Shown piece after piece: positions 1 through 11,800 of a stretch of 64,000 nt of DNA; within the stretch, counting starts at the first letter, position 1, and every line of letters begins with the position of its first letter. The stretch is from NCBI RefSeq assembly GCF_965638725.1, contig NC_134963.1, positions 11,684,501 to 11,748,500 on the forward strand, in the 5' to 3' direction. Both the position numbers and the translations under genes were made by a program. The notes beneath the pieces were generated by a model, which was not told the DNA's origin, did not search any database, and saw nothing but the letters and a program-made list of their open reading frames with translations. Source of the stretch: Aptenodytes patagonicus (Eukaryota; Chordata; Aves; Sphenisciformes; Spheniscidae).

Positions 1-1570
1 TGATTATAATCCTAATGATATTCCAGATGTAGAAGAGAGATAAATCTAAAGGAGAGATGATTAGACAGTGGTATAAGATACTAAAACGGTTATGACAGGT
101 GTACTGATATGTAGATTATATAGCTTAGGTTATAAGAAGGGTCAGTGCAAAAAGCTATTTCCTGAGCTTTCCTTGAAAGGGTATTTCTACATCTTGTGCC
201 ATCTTGTTCCGCCAGATAAAAAGGATGTATGCATGAAAGAAGTAACAGTTTCAGCGGTATTCTGTTTTTAAGAGCACTTTCTTGATTTTGATAATAAAGG
301 ATGTTAACCTTTGTTTCCTATTTTCTCTTCAAATGACTTTCTATAACAACTCATTATGCCAAAGTGAGCATAATGACAGTAACAAGGACCAATTCATTAA
401 ACCTTATCTCATTTCAAGTTCTATCTGACAATAAATGCAAACCTTCCACTCCTCCCTTCCAGAAAAGGGTGACTGTCCTGCTCAAGGTCTGTCTTCTTTT
501 ATCACTTTTCCTCAATTCATTGTCTTTCTATTACCTAGACTCAGTCTTTACTCATAAATTTTCTGTCAAGCTCCACAGTTTCCAAAACCTACACCAGTCT
601 GTACCATTTATTTATCAGCTTTATGAAGCCCTTTCATCTTTGCAAAGCCTTTCTGCCAGGCCACCAAAGGGACTGTGTTCTTGCAGCTAACGGACCTGCC
701 TTTCCCCACAGCAGCCAGCAATCAGCTCAGCAACACAGTCCCACACGGCTTCCCTTCAACCTCACCATCCTGGAATAAGAGAGGGGAGAGGGCTACTGGA
801 GGAAGAGAGGGGGAAAGATGAGGAAATAACATGGGGGAAAGAAGAAAACCAAAACTAGTGGAAGGGAAAAACAGAGGAAGAGGGAATGAAGGAGGCAGGC
901 AGGAGGACAAAAAAGACTAAAGAGTAGGAAAGGGGGAAACTAAAGGGGAAAAAACAAACGATGCCCACTCTCAAGGCTAGAGGCTTTCTTCAGTTTAGCC
1001 TGACTGCTGCAGTTAGACCTATCCTTCACATGCATATTGAAGCTTTCACAGATGAAGTTTGGACTTCCTTGGCACTCTGCAGTAGGGTTTATTTAATGTT
1101 ATTGCCATAGCAGGTAACTATGTAGAGCGTCTGGACAGGGAAAAAACAAACAAACAAAAAACCCAGATTCCAAAATAATAAATTAACTCAAGCCTGCATT
1201 CCCTGAAGAGGTTTCCACAGACTTCAGCAAAACTTGGAAAAGAGCTCAGTTTCCAACTGAAAAAAATTTGTAGGTACCTGCTTAAATTCACCTGCTTTTG
1301 CTAAATCAAGACTCTACAGATAGATGAGCGTCTTAATTGCCATGGAGCTGGTTTGAATAACTTTGCCTCTCCTGGAGTAGCCATGGTCTGACTCCTGCTT
1401 GTTGTGGACAGCTGGATCCGGAAATGCAGTCCAGGACTGGGACCTTGTGCTGGAATAGAGAGAAGAGCCCTGGTCCCAGAAAGCCCACCTTTGATGTGTT
1501 AGAAGGGCTTCAGCATCAGACAAAACAGCTATATGGGGACTGAGTGGATTTTCAGTGGGGGATGTCGTAC
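1..1570. other. Intergenic, no gene seen
   Basis: No reading frame here resembles a known protein, and none is flanked by convincing splice sites. The stretch holds a purine-rich, G/A-biased tract at about 775-955 and an A-rich patch at about 1140-1165. It is otherwise unremarkable. Confidence 0.6.
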
Positions 1571-1575
1571 CTCTT
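1571..1575. repeat. Target-site duplication, left copy (CTCTT)
   Basis: This 5-mer immediately precedes the LTR terminus TGTTGTGG and is identical to the 5-mer that follows the other end. Confidence 0.85.
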
Positions 1576-2119
1576 TGTTGTGGTTTAACCTCAGCCAGCA
1601 ACTGAGCACTACACAGCCGCTTGCTCGCTCTCCCCTCTCCCCGGTTGGATGGGGGAGAGAATTGGAAGGGTAAAAGGAGAAAATTCGTGGGTTGAGACAA
1701 AGAATAATTGAAATAAAATAGTAATAATAATAATAATAGAATATACAAAGCAAGTGATGCACAATGCAATTGCTCACCACCCACCGACCGATGCCCAGCC
1801 AGTCCCTGAACAGCAGCCCCCCTGGCCAGCTTTCCCCCAGTTTATATGCAGAGCATGACGTCCCATGGTATGGAATAGCCCTTTGGGCAGTTGGGGTCAG
1901 CTGTCCTGGCTGTGCCCCCTCCCAGCTTCTTGTGCACCTCCAGCCTTCTCAGTCAGTAGCGCACGGGAAGCTGAAAAGTCTTTGACTAGTGTAAGCACTG
2001 CTTAGCAACAACTAAAACATCGGTGTGTTATCAACATTATTCTCATCCTAAATCCAAAACACAGCACTGTACCAGCTACTAGGAAGAAAATTAACTCTAT
2101 CCCAGCCAAAACCAGGACA
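1576..2119 (-). mobile_element. Solo LTR of an avian ERVL-type endogenous retrovirus, minus orientation
   Basis: The 544-bp element begins TGTTGTGG and ends CCAGGACA on the + strand, so it has the TG...CA termini of an LTR. It is flanked on both sides by the identical 5-mer CTCTT (1571-1575 and 2120-2124). A 5-bp duplication fits the ERVL class. I recognise the sequence from memory as a very common neoavian LTR. Read on the minus strand it has a TATA box (complement of 1841-1846), and a CRE-like TGACGTCC lies at 1856-1863 about 10 bp upstream of it. The minus orientation is therefore the transcriptional one. No gag, pol or env sequence adjoins it, so the provirus has recombined down to a single LTR. 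The ATT/TAA microsatellite at about 1720-1740 is part of the element. Confidence 0.9.
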
Positions 2120-2124
2120 CTCTT
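2120..2124. repeat. Target-site duplication, right copy (CTCTT)
   Basis: This 5-mer immediately follows the LTR terminus CCAGGACA and matches 1571-1575 exactly. Confidence 0.85.
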
Positions 2125-5100
2125 CCACTAGAGAGGTAACCAGAGCTGTTGGATTCAGCTTTAGTAATCAGCATGAGATGGAGATACCATAGCATGAGAA
2201 ACAGCCAAGAGCAGGAGCAGGTCTTTGTTTTCCAAGCACACGTAGGAGAGGGCCATTCTTTTTGTTCTGGTAATGAGCACAGAGTCTTCTGGGTGCTGTT
2301 CTGGTCCTTCATGTGTCTAAATATTCATTTTCTTGGGCAGAATCTGTTCCTTCTCACCCAAATACAGTTGCCCTTGACAGTTCCTTGCAACATAAATTTC
2401 TTTACAAAGAATTAAATGTGGCCTGCTTGATTTATTTCAGGACATTTCTTTCTGCTTCACAGGCCAGTTTTCCCATACACGACTAATCCCAACATGCACT
2501 CTGCTGAGTGCTCTCCCTGCTCTGCATCAGGAGCTCTGTTCTCTCCCACAGCATTGCCCTTCCACTCCACTTCTGGAAGATGCCCCCAGCATCATCCCAT
2601 TGTCCCTGCAGCTTTTCTGGCCCTGCACCTGCCTCCTGGCCTTCCCCCTTCCTGCCAGGTAAGAAACCTGCCAGTGCTTGACCTCCCCTCCCAACAGGGT
2701 CTGCATTTTCCAAGTTACCACTTAGAAGCACAGAATGATGTGGAAAGAAGAGGTATGCAAGATCTATGGATTTCAGCCCACTCCTTAGACCCAGCTTTCT
2801 CTGAAGAGGACTACTTGCCAGCAGGACATTGACTTAAGTAAGAATTTCTCATCTTCAGGACCCCATGAAATCTGCCTTCCAGTGTTTGCATAGCTCTGAC
2901 CTCTCTGGTAGTTTTGAGAGTCTCTTCTCTGTCAGATTGCTAAAGCAGCACTTGTCTTATCAGCATGCCATGTCACTCATACTACATGCAAAACCAGGGT
3001 CAAATTGTGACTCAGTCTTATGACCCTACATACCAATCTTTCCACAGACCTTTTCAACCCAATAAGGAGTGAAGACCAACATCAAGCTGGGTGGTAGATA
3101 GGGTACCTTCAAAGGCTTGGATGGGCCATGCAGAGGTGAAATAGCTTGCTCAGTGACCTGATTAAGATCCCAGATCACTAGACTCACAGGTCCTTTCTCT
3201 GATCTCAGCCTCTGTCAGAAAACCCAGTTCCTCTTGAAACCATCAGTTCGTGTACTGCTGACCCTAGCAAGCCATAGTGTTAAGCAGCTCCCCTAAAGAG
3301 TGAATCAGCAGCTGTTCAGATTGCCTGGACAGAGACCTGCTGCCTGTGACCTGGTCTTCATTAACTGAGAGAATCCAAAGTCAACACAGTAGATCAAGAC
3401 CTGGCAATCCCTATAAAAGGGAAACACTTGCTCTTCAAACCTGAGCCTGAAGGCTTGTGAAACAAAGGTACACTTTAATAAAGTATGATTAAAGAGCTGG
3501 AAAGGTACGTAATGAAGGGAAAGAAACAACTCCTCTATTTCACACCCCAAGCCAACCAAAATATGGAGATGATAAGATAAAATCATGCTGTTTACTCACT
3601 ACTTTAAAAGCTCTGTTCTCGCTGGGTGCAGTTCACCTTCTGCTAGTGACACCAAAAGAAGGCACTTCTGCCTTGCCCTCTTGCCCCTTATTCTTCAAGG
3701 GTTCCCAGAAGCAGGGATTTCAAAAGCAAGATCGGTTACACTGAGTCAGGTGGCAGCAAGACTTTATATATGGGAGTGGTCAGAAAGGGAGGGTGATGCA
3801 ATTTAGTCATATCCTTGAGCAGTAAAGGCATGCCACCCTTCCCCCTCCCCATCCCTGAAGAATTGCTGGCTCGCAGGGCAAGCTGAGAACAGAGTGGTCA
3901 GACATTTTCCGTGCCATACTTTCTCACGGTAAAGGGAACAGCATAGAGGGTGGAGAGCAAGGAAAGATCAGACTTGAATGGAGACAGTACTTTGATGTTG
4001 GGTAGTCCCAGGAGTGAATCCGTACTGGCAAAGTTGTTTCTTTCCTTTTCTTCATGCCTCAAACACAATACTCCGCCAGTTGCTGGTTTTGTCCGTGGCA
4101 CAAGCCCTGACAGCAAGGACACCCTCTGCGTTAGCACACTGTTGCCCCCATACCCACCCTGTTAGGGAAAATCCCATTCCTGCACTCTTCGAAGTTAGCT
4201 GATGCTGGAGCACTGCCCAGCTCCATGGCCATAGGGGCTGGGAGATCTGTGGAGGAGAAGGAACGTGCATCCCATAAAAGGTGGTGTCCTGGACACTGAC
4301 CTGGGAAGTTCTTGAAAGGCACATCCTGACCTTCTCCATCAAGAGGAAGTCTTGTAGCCTGTGAATGGAAAGGAAATCTCTCAAGGATGTACTGTTGCTC
4401 TCCAAAGGGAAAATAATTCATTTTCAACTTCCTTCATTACACTTTTGTTGATCTTTCACTGAAGGGCTTGTTTGACCATGAAAAGCCATGTCATGCATTA
4501 GGACAAGATTTGACTGATTCAGAGCTTATAAATTATTGGTCAAGTATCTCTGGAATAGCTGTATAAAGGAGATGCCAAGTCTAACAGAAGATGCGCGTGT
4601 CTTCTCAGCTGAGGCAACTGGAAAAGGCAGGAGCCATCCCAGGCTTTCACAAAGTGGAATTAATAGAGTTACTGTCACCTACCAGCAACAGCACCAAGAT
4701 CTGCAGGATCACGCAACAGCAGCCAAATAAATGCCACCAGCTCATAGAATCAAAATCCCGCACCAACAGGAACCTTCATGGCTAGTTCTTACGTTTGGGT
4801 GGGGAAGGGACATGTGGAAATGACTCTTGCAAGCAGAGCTGCTTGTGCAATGCATAGTGAACTGGACTGGAGAACAACCTTACTTTTTCCCCTTCTCAGG
4901 TTATTTTTCAGTTAGAGATCTCCCCTGTCGTCTTCATGTAACACTGTGCCAGCCTCAGTAAGGGAACTATTTAAAACACTGTAAGGAGTGTTCCTGTACA
5001 CCAAATCATGGTCCGAATCTCATTTACCCTAAGGAATGGGCGTGCTTTGATGGTGTCAAGGGACTCAAAAGCAGGTACATATCTGAGTTGGATCCCCTTC

Positions 5101-8100
5101 TAACTGCTAGGAAGGCTGCATAAGAGGGTTTTTTTAGATCTAGGACAAACTAACTTTCTCTTACCTATGTAAGATTTGCTCACTCTATTTGCACTCCCGT
5201 GCAAATTACATAAACATGATCTCAGTAAACTACTCTGTCTTGTTCTGTTGCTTTGGAGGGGGCCTGGCTTTAGAGCTGTTGGGATCGAAACAGAAACAAT
5301 TAACATTGAATTGTTCTGACAGCCTTATCCAAAAAAGAAATCTGCACCCCTGGCAGGCACTTTCCAGCACGACCATGACTGCAGCAGAACGCATCCATCC
5401 CAAGGAAAGCTCCCCATTTCCTCAAGGTGCGGCATGTCTTTTACAGGATAGTTTGGAGACAGCCTAAGCACACTAGGTGGGTGGCAGAGCGAGCTCTAAC
5501 TAAATTGTAAGCACAAAGAGGAAGAACAGAGTCCTCATAGGTCTCTTCCCCTATTTGTCCACTGATACTCATGGTGAGAGAGGGAGAGACACAGGGGAGA
5601 CTGTGTAAAGTTGCCTACCAAATAACAGCCTCCGGTACTCACCGCATCTATAGGAAGATCCCCAAACTCCATGACCTGTCCAGATTGCCAAATTCTTATC
5701 ATCACCACAAAAATTTTTAACAGCATTTTTAAGCTACTATCAGGGCCAGGGAGCCTTACAGGCCGACATGAGAAAAGCATTCATATCCCCACTTTAGAGA
5801 CAGGGCAACAGAGATAATCTTGCCCAGGGCTTCAGACCAGGTCACTGCCCAGGCTGAAATAAGGAATCTTCCCCCCAGATTCCTTTAAGCACATTGCTAG
5901 CCATCATCTCTCTTCCCTGTTCTGTGTCCGATATATACAGTAAATCCAGATGCAGTTGGAAATGACAAGCGCAGAGGCTGACAATGATCTAACTGCACAG
6001 AGCCTGGAGCTCCGTGGGCTGTTGTTTTCGCTGTTTCTCATGTTTCTTCCCCACTGTAAACAGGAAATGAATAAAACATGAAGGTAGATCTGTCTCCTTG
6101 TGAAAATGACAGCAGATTAAATTGCAGCAGAGGAGCTGGGGAGAAATTCAAAGTGTTTGCCACTTAATGGAAAACTTGCAGATTATTATAGAAAGTTGTT
6201 GGGTGACTAATTGCTGTTAAAGTCTAACCAAAGCAAGAGGGCCCTAAAACCAGAGGAACAAGGACTTTTCCCAGGAAGAGTCAAGGTCTGCTATACAGAC
6301 ACCCACAAATCTTTTTTCCATTCTGCCTAAGTATCAGTGTAACTCAGAGATGGAAGGCTCAGAAGTTATTCCTGGATGTGAACGAACACTGACCCAAGGC
6401 TCAGCCCCACAGAGATCTGTGTGTGCAGCCCGCCCAAATTTCTCCTCGGGAGAGCCACGCTTCTCAGGAAGCCTCACAACTTCTTGTTCCTTTTTCAGCA
6501 GTTTCTGCTGCAGGATCAGCTCTACCTCTCTCGGAGCAACAAATGAAACCTCTCAGTATAAAATTCAGCACATCCTGGTAAGCCAGTATCAGTCCTGGGT
6601 TACCTTAGTATGGCAAGTTTTCAAGTGAACCACTTAGCAGCTCCTGCCCCGTAGCAGGGTCAGGGTTGCAACCTCTCAGAGAGGGATGGGGCAAAGCTGC
6701 AGAGGCAAGAAGCAGCACAGCCATCCCCAGATCTGTTATCCCCACTTGTCAACCCGCATCCCCAGGCCTGTTGGTGCCTGCCTCCACCACTGCATGCTGC
6801 AGGGCCACTCAGCTGACATGGCGGTGAGAATCAACCCATCTCCGAGGGTGCTGCAGGAGCAGAGAGCCACTGATGGCTGTTCAGGTGCTGCATGGGAAGA
6901 ATTTTCACTGAGTCCCTGAGAAGGCTTTAGATAAAGTACTAATTTGCACTGAGTGTGCAGGGGCTACATACTTTCTGGCTACACCTCCACCAGTCTCCAG
7001 AGGGCAAACCCATCTCTGGGATGAACACCCAGAAACAAGAGTTTCATGGGCTGGGGAGCTCTGATTTACGCCAGGACCCTTTTCCCTGCTGTGGGCAGGT
7101 GAGGAGGGTGCTCGGCAGCAGTACAGATAATTCATATAGCACTACACAAGAAGGTCACATACTGTGCCAGACAGCTCATGCTGTAAGTGAGAATCTGGAC
7201 TTACATCTGTTTTATTCCAATGGTTCTCAGCACCTCACACTCTCTGTTTGCTCCCCAGAATGACAGCCTTTGGAAATAAATGGATTTTCCTTTCTAAAGA
7301 TGTCACTCCTTGCAGCTCCAAGTACTCCGCTAGTCCTTCAGGCTCACAGTTGATCCAGTTAAGACTTGGGTAATACAGCTCATCTCTGTGTGACCATTTG
7401 CAACCCAACAGTTTTGACCTTAAGAGGGAAATGTACAGTACAGATTTAATCTTGGTGAAAACACCCTTGAGCCATAGCCCATATGGGGGATGGACACTAT
7501 CGTACAATGGGGCAGGCTCCTGTCACAGCCCATGCTTCAGCAAAGCAGTCAAGTATGTTCATCTTCCACCAGTACACTGAAATCACTGGATGATTCTGTG
7601 CTTTCCCAGGATGGTCGTCACAAAGTTCATATAAAAGACGACTGCAGAGACAGGAGCCTATCTTGAATGCCCTTTGCATCTAAGTGCAGAAACCTGGCAG
7701 GTTTGATGCTCGCAGCATCTCCTCCTCTGGGCAGAGCATAACATAGGACTGTGGAAGGGATAAGTGCTCAAACACCAATAAGTCTCCTGTCCTGAAAGGC
7801 AACCTGCTCCCAGGAGAACAAGACTCACATCTCGAGTACAGGTCGCAAACCCCTAGATGGGAGAAGAGGTCCCTGTCTGGTTTATCTGGCCCCCTGCCCA
7901 GCCTTCTTTAGGCTTGTTTATTTTGGTGCTGCAAAGGGCACCAGAGATGGCCATTGCTTTTGAGATATCAGCATCACAAGCCTCTGCCTCAAAGCACTTG
8001 CAGCCTGTCTTGGAAATTGTGAATGGGCCAGCTGGGCTGGAGGCAGAGAGTCAGAGGCTGTACCAGCATGGCTCCTGAGAAGACCCACTTGCCATGGCTT

Positions 8101-9100
8101 TGGGAGGAGCATGCATGCTGCAGAGGCTGTGCAGCACTGCACAGCGACCAAGCTTGCACATGAGCTCAGCCCCAGCAGCTCTCCCCCTCCATCCCGGACG
8201 GATGGGCTGCTCTGCGTTTGCTCCACAGCCTCTCTGTGTTGGGATGGGGCAGATGCTGGATGTTTTTCCATCTGCTGAGCCCACACCTGCTGCCATTTCC
8301 ACTGCCAGTGGGAATCGCAGATCCCTTTACCACATTTCAACCTGATCTCTGGGGAAGGCTTTGTTTGTTTTCCCAATGTGCCAGGGCTGCAATTAGCTGG
8401 CAGAGCAGGCAGCAAGCCAGTCACACCTGCATGGCACAGCACAAAAGGATATGAGTGAGCAAGCTGCTTTTAACCCCTTCTTACCAACCTGGGACCCCTG
8501 ACCACTGCTCCCAGGCAGGGAGAAATGGCAGCAGATGGGAAATCACAGGCATTTCTCTGGTGTTGCACTCTCAAAGATCAGGGCGTCTCCCACAGGTCAA
8601 GAAGAGGGGTACTACAAACATGGGCACCCCCTAGATTACGAGAGCCACAGCAGCCAGTGACATCAGGCACAAATGGACATTTGCAGGGGGGGGAAGTGGC
8701 CTCCCCAAGGAAAGTCCCTCACCTTCCCCTGCAGACGGAGGCAAAGGAGCTTCCTATAGGCTGGGGTGATATTCCCACTCTCCTCCCTCCCCCAGATGTC
8801 AGGCACATATCCCCGACTCCGGGCCTCTGATGCCTGGGGAGATGGTACAACCATTTTCTGATAGCCGTTGTGCCTCCGTTTCCCACCTTGTCCCCTGCAC
8901 AGTTGCCTCGCAGCACTAAGGAAGAGGGACAGTTTGCTGGTAAGGTCAGCCCTGGTGTGTAATGGGGGTTTTGGGGAGACGGACCTTGGGGACTCAACGG
9001 GGCTGCTCCCCCGTGAGAGCTCCCGTGGCCAGAAATCAACTTTGAACCCCAGTGGGGCAGGGCAGGCCTGTGCAGAGACAGAAGACTAGATAAAAGAGAC
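2125..9100. other. Intergenic, no gene seen
   Basis: Only short, composition-driven open frames are present. None shows a recognisable domain. The human neighbour expected on this side of LRRC75B is GGT1, and I found none of its exons here on either strand. The stretch holds decayed-repeat candidates at about 3110-3230 and 5786-5900. Confidence 0.5.
5786..5900. repeat. Possible decayed ancient amniote repeat (L2/MIR/CR1-L3-like)
   Basis: The text contains the order 'cccactttagagacagggcaa' -> 'cttgcccaggg' -> 'ggctgaaataagga'. This resembles the conserved run of old amniote repeats that reads like 'cccattttacagatgggaaactgaggc...cttgcccaaggtc'. The match is by eye and weak. Confidence 0.35.
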
Positions 9101-9132
<32 letters not shown>

Positions 9133-9133
9133 A
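9101..9133. repeat. T16/A17 homopolymer junction (perfect inverted repeat)
   Basis: Sixteen T are followed directly by seventeen A, with no spacer. The tract is self-complementary and could extrude as an A:T hairpin. It may be two retroposed poly(A) tails joined head to head, slippage, or an assembly artefact. No retroposon body is recognisable on either side. Confidence 0.9.
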
Positions 9134-11280
9134 GAGCAGGAAGGAGCAGGGAAGAGAGGCAGAGTCCAGGGCTCAGTCCAGCTGTTCAGATCTGAGGCTC
9201 CCAGAAATGCTGGCGGCTCTTGAAAGGGCTTCCTGCCTCCCCCCACGCTGCCCTGGCTGCCTCACTGGCCTCCGCCACAGAGACCCCACCAGCCTCGAGC
9301 TAATTTGGGCTTGTGGGGGACAGCACAGAAACACAATGGTGACAGGAATGAAAAGCAATGGGGAGGACGACACCCAGGAGACTCATCCTTATTAAGGAAC
9401 AACATTATATCAAAGGGGAGCTGTGAAGACTGGGAAGAGCCTTTTGTAAAACCCACAACTGAGCCAAATCCTGCAGTTTTTACATGTTGGTCCCCCAGAC
9501 ACCCCATCATGAAGACTGCCTCAAAGGGGAACCCCTGTGCCAGGTCAGGCTACATGCCAGACGTGCTGCACATACAACAGTAACGCACCCACTGCACAGT
9601 TGCTGTTCGCCCTGTGTGTGCGCTTTTTAATTACGGTTTTTGTTTGCAAAGCATCTCTTATAGAAAAGACAAATTGCATTACTCTCAGCTTATTAAAATC
9701 ACACTCAGAGTTTCTCAACTGCTAATTACACCCAGGCAGCAGTGTCACTGTAATTAAAGCTGGGACACACGTTTGGGGAGCCAGGAGCCCAGCTGTCGCA
9801 CAATCCCTTCCCTGCACTGCTCTAACCAGATGGGCCGGCCAGAGCCAGGCTCAGCCGCCGTGATGAGCTCAGCTCTGCCCAGGCCTCGATCCCCCATGAT
9901 ACCCAGGCACAGCCGCTGCTGTGCCACAATGGAAGATGATGCATGTAAGGCCAAGCACCTCCTCAGCACAGGGGAACGAGTCCCCCACACCAAACCTCCC
10001 CAGGTTACAGCTGGGCACCCGCACTGACTCTGCTGCATGGGCAGGGGTTGAGTGAAGGGAAACATACAGCCTTGGGGTTACGGCACTAAGGACTGGGGAG
10101 GAAAAAGGGGTTTACTCCTGTTTCTGCTGCTAAATGATTGCCATAAATCACCTTGCCTGTCTGAGCCTCCATTTCCTTGCATGTAAAACAGAGATTTTGG
10201 ACTTCTCTGTTAGTTAAGAGGCTCTGGGGACAAACCACAGAAAAGACTTTTGCTGGCACCCATCTCACACAAACACTTTAAAGCCTGTGTAGACTGTGGC
10301 ACACCAACAGACTTGGGAGTGAATTACATAGGGGAAGTTGTGAAGCCCTAGAGACTATGAGTCCCAAAGAGCTGAGAGACAACAATAAAGGAGCTTACAG
10401 ACCTGTGAGAAGCCGGGAGCTTGCTGGAGAACCAACCCTGCCTCTGCACCGCTTGGTCTCGGGAGAAGAGCAACTGCAGGTGTGCAAACAGCCATGCAGG
10501 CAGCACAGCGAAACCCCTGCCCTGAGCTCAGGCACCTCAGAAATAGAGCTCTCCAGAGCACAGCTGGGACCAATTAAGCTTTGGGCAAGTGGGGGCTTGA
10601 CACCAGCACTGGTCTCCCACTCCCAAGGGGATGCTTTGGAGAATACCACCTCCAGGAAGATGGAGCGCTAATTAGGGAAAGCAGATAAACACTACATCTG
10701 TTTCAAGACGAGCTTCCTTCCCACTGAAATCCTCACAGTTTCAGTGCTCAGCAAGATGCCAATACATCCTTAAATGACTTCCTGGAGCCCCAGTTTCAAA
10801 GATTAGTCCCTTCAAAAGCAATAACATGCCAAGATCAATAGCAGCCCCAGGAGAGCTCTGCACATGCCAGCTCCAAAACCACTGAGCTATCACTACAGCC
10901 AGTTACCTATCAGATGCTAAGGGGCAATTCTACCTTTTCACATTTGAAAAGGCTACTAAGACTTCCTAAGCAATCAGGCTTACTTAAGTACTAAGAAAAA
11001 AATAAATTAGTAGGAAAATTTACATTTCAGAAACAGCATGACATGTCTGTGCAATATATCCTGGAGAGGCAAACCTGCAGAGCTCCACGGGACACAAACC
11101 AGCAGATACAGTTCACAAGCAAAGAGGAGCAGAGCTGACAGACTCCTGGATGTGATCCCGAGAACAAGAATATGTTCATCTGTTCCTTGAACAATTTTAC
11201 TACTAACTCCCTGAAGTCGCTAATAAGAAGTTTTGGGAAGCAGATATCAGATAACAATTTTTAATCCAACAGAAGTTACA
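9134..11280. other. Intergenic, no gene seen
   Basis: No supported exon. The segment at about 10136-10210 ('gcctgtctgagcctccattt' then 'tgcatgtaaaacagagat') resembles the 'cctcagtttccccatctgtaaaatggg' signature of old amniote repeats, in weak form. Confidence 0.5.
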
Positions 11281-11284
11281 AGCA

Positions 11285-11800
11285 AAGAACAAATGATCAA
11301 AACTTCATGTGGAAAAAGCTGAGTGGGGTGCCCTACAGATGCTAGAGGCATCGTGTTCAATATATTTACTTGTGGCCCAGTAATGAAATGGCAGAAGATA
11401 ACATGGAGCTAGCAAAGGGCATCAGGAAAATTTCAAAGAGCTTGTGGAAAACTTGAAAACATCTGTGAAACAGGGCAAATAAGAGCAGATGAAATTCAGC
11501 ATAAAGAAATATGTAATGCCTGGCTGTGATAAACCAATATGAAGGATAGATAGATACTGATGGGTTTGAGTTAGCAGCTCTTTTCACCACCATTAAATAT
11601 CTTATACAGATTTGTGAAAAAAATGCAGCAAGAAGGAAGCAAGAATTTGTTAACTCCTGATTCATCCCCTCTTATTTAGAGCTTATAAATGAAACTGGGT
11701 CTGTAAAGAGGAAGAGTATTCCTTTGAAAAGGATAAAGAGGACAGAGGCAGAGTTAAGAATCAAAGCTAGCAAATCAAGCTACAGCTACAGAAGCTTTTT
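11285..11800 (+). repeat. Decayed ancient CR1-type LINE fragment (reverse transcriptase part)
   Basis: Several stretches read like an eroded copy of old amniote CR1. There is a 'gtggggtgcc...ttcaatatattta' run, equivalent to the VPQG...LFNIF region. There is 'gagcagatgaaattcagcat' followed by 'aaatatgtaatgc', equivalent to the W(Q)MKFN..KC.VMH region. Then comes 'actgatgggtttgagttagc'. The order matches the + strand reading direction of CR1. Stops and indels break every frame, so it is non-coding. The call was made by eye and the boundaries are approximate. Confidence 0.5.

Noticed and set aside
1314-1784. 156-codon minus-strand open frame
   Set aside because: Its N-terminal third is LTR sequence (1576-1784), including the microsatellite that gives a Leu/Tyr run; it is not a gene.
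7918-8442. 174-codon minus-strand open frame
   Set aside because: Ala/Ser/Gln/Leu composition with no family resemblance, and overlapped by comparable frames on the other strand.
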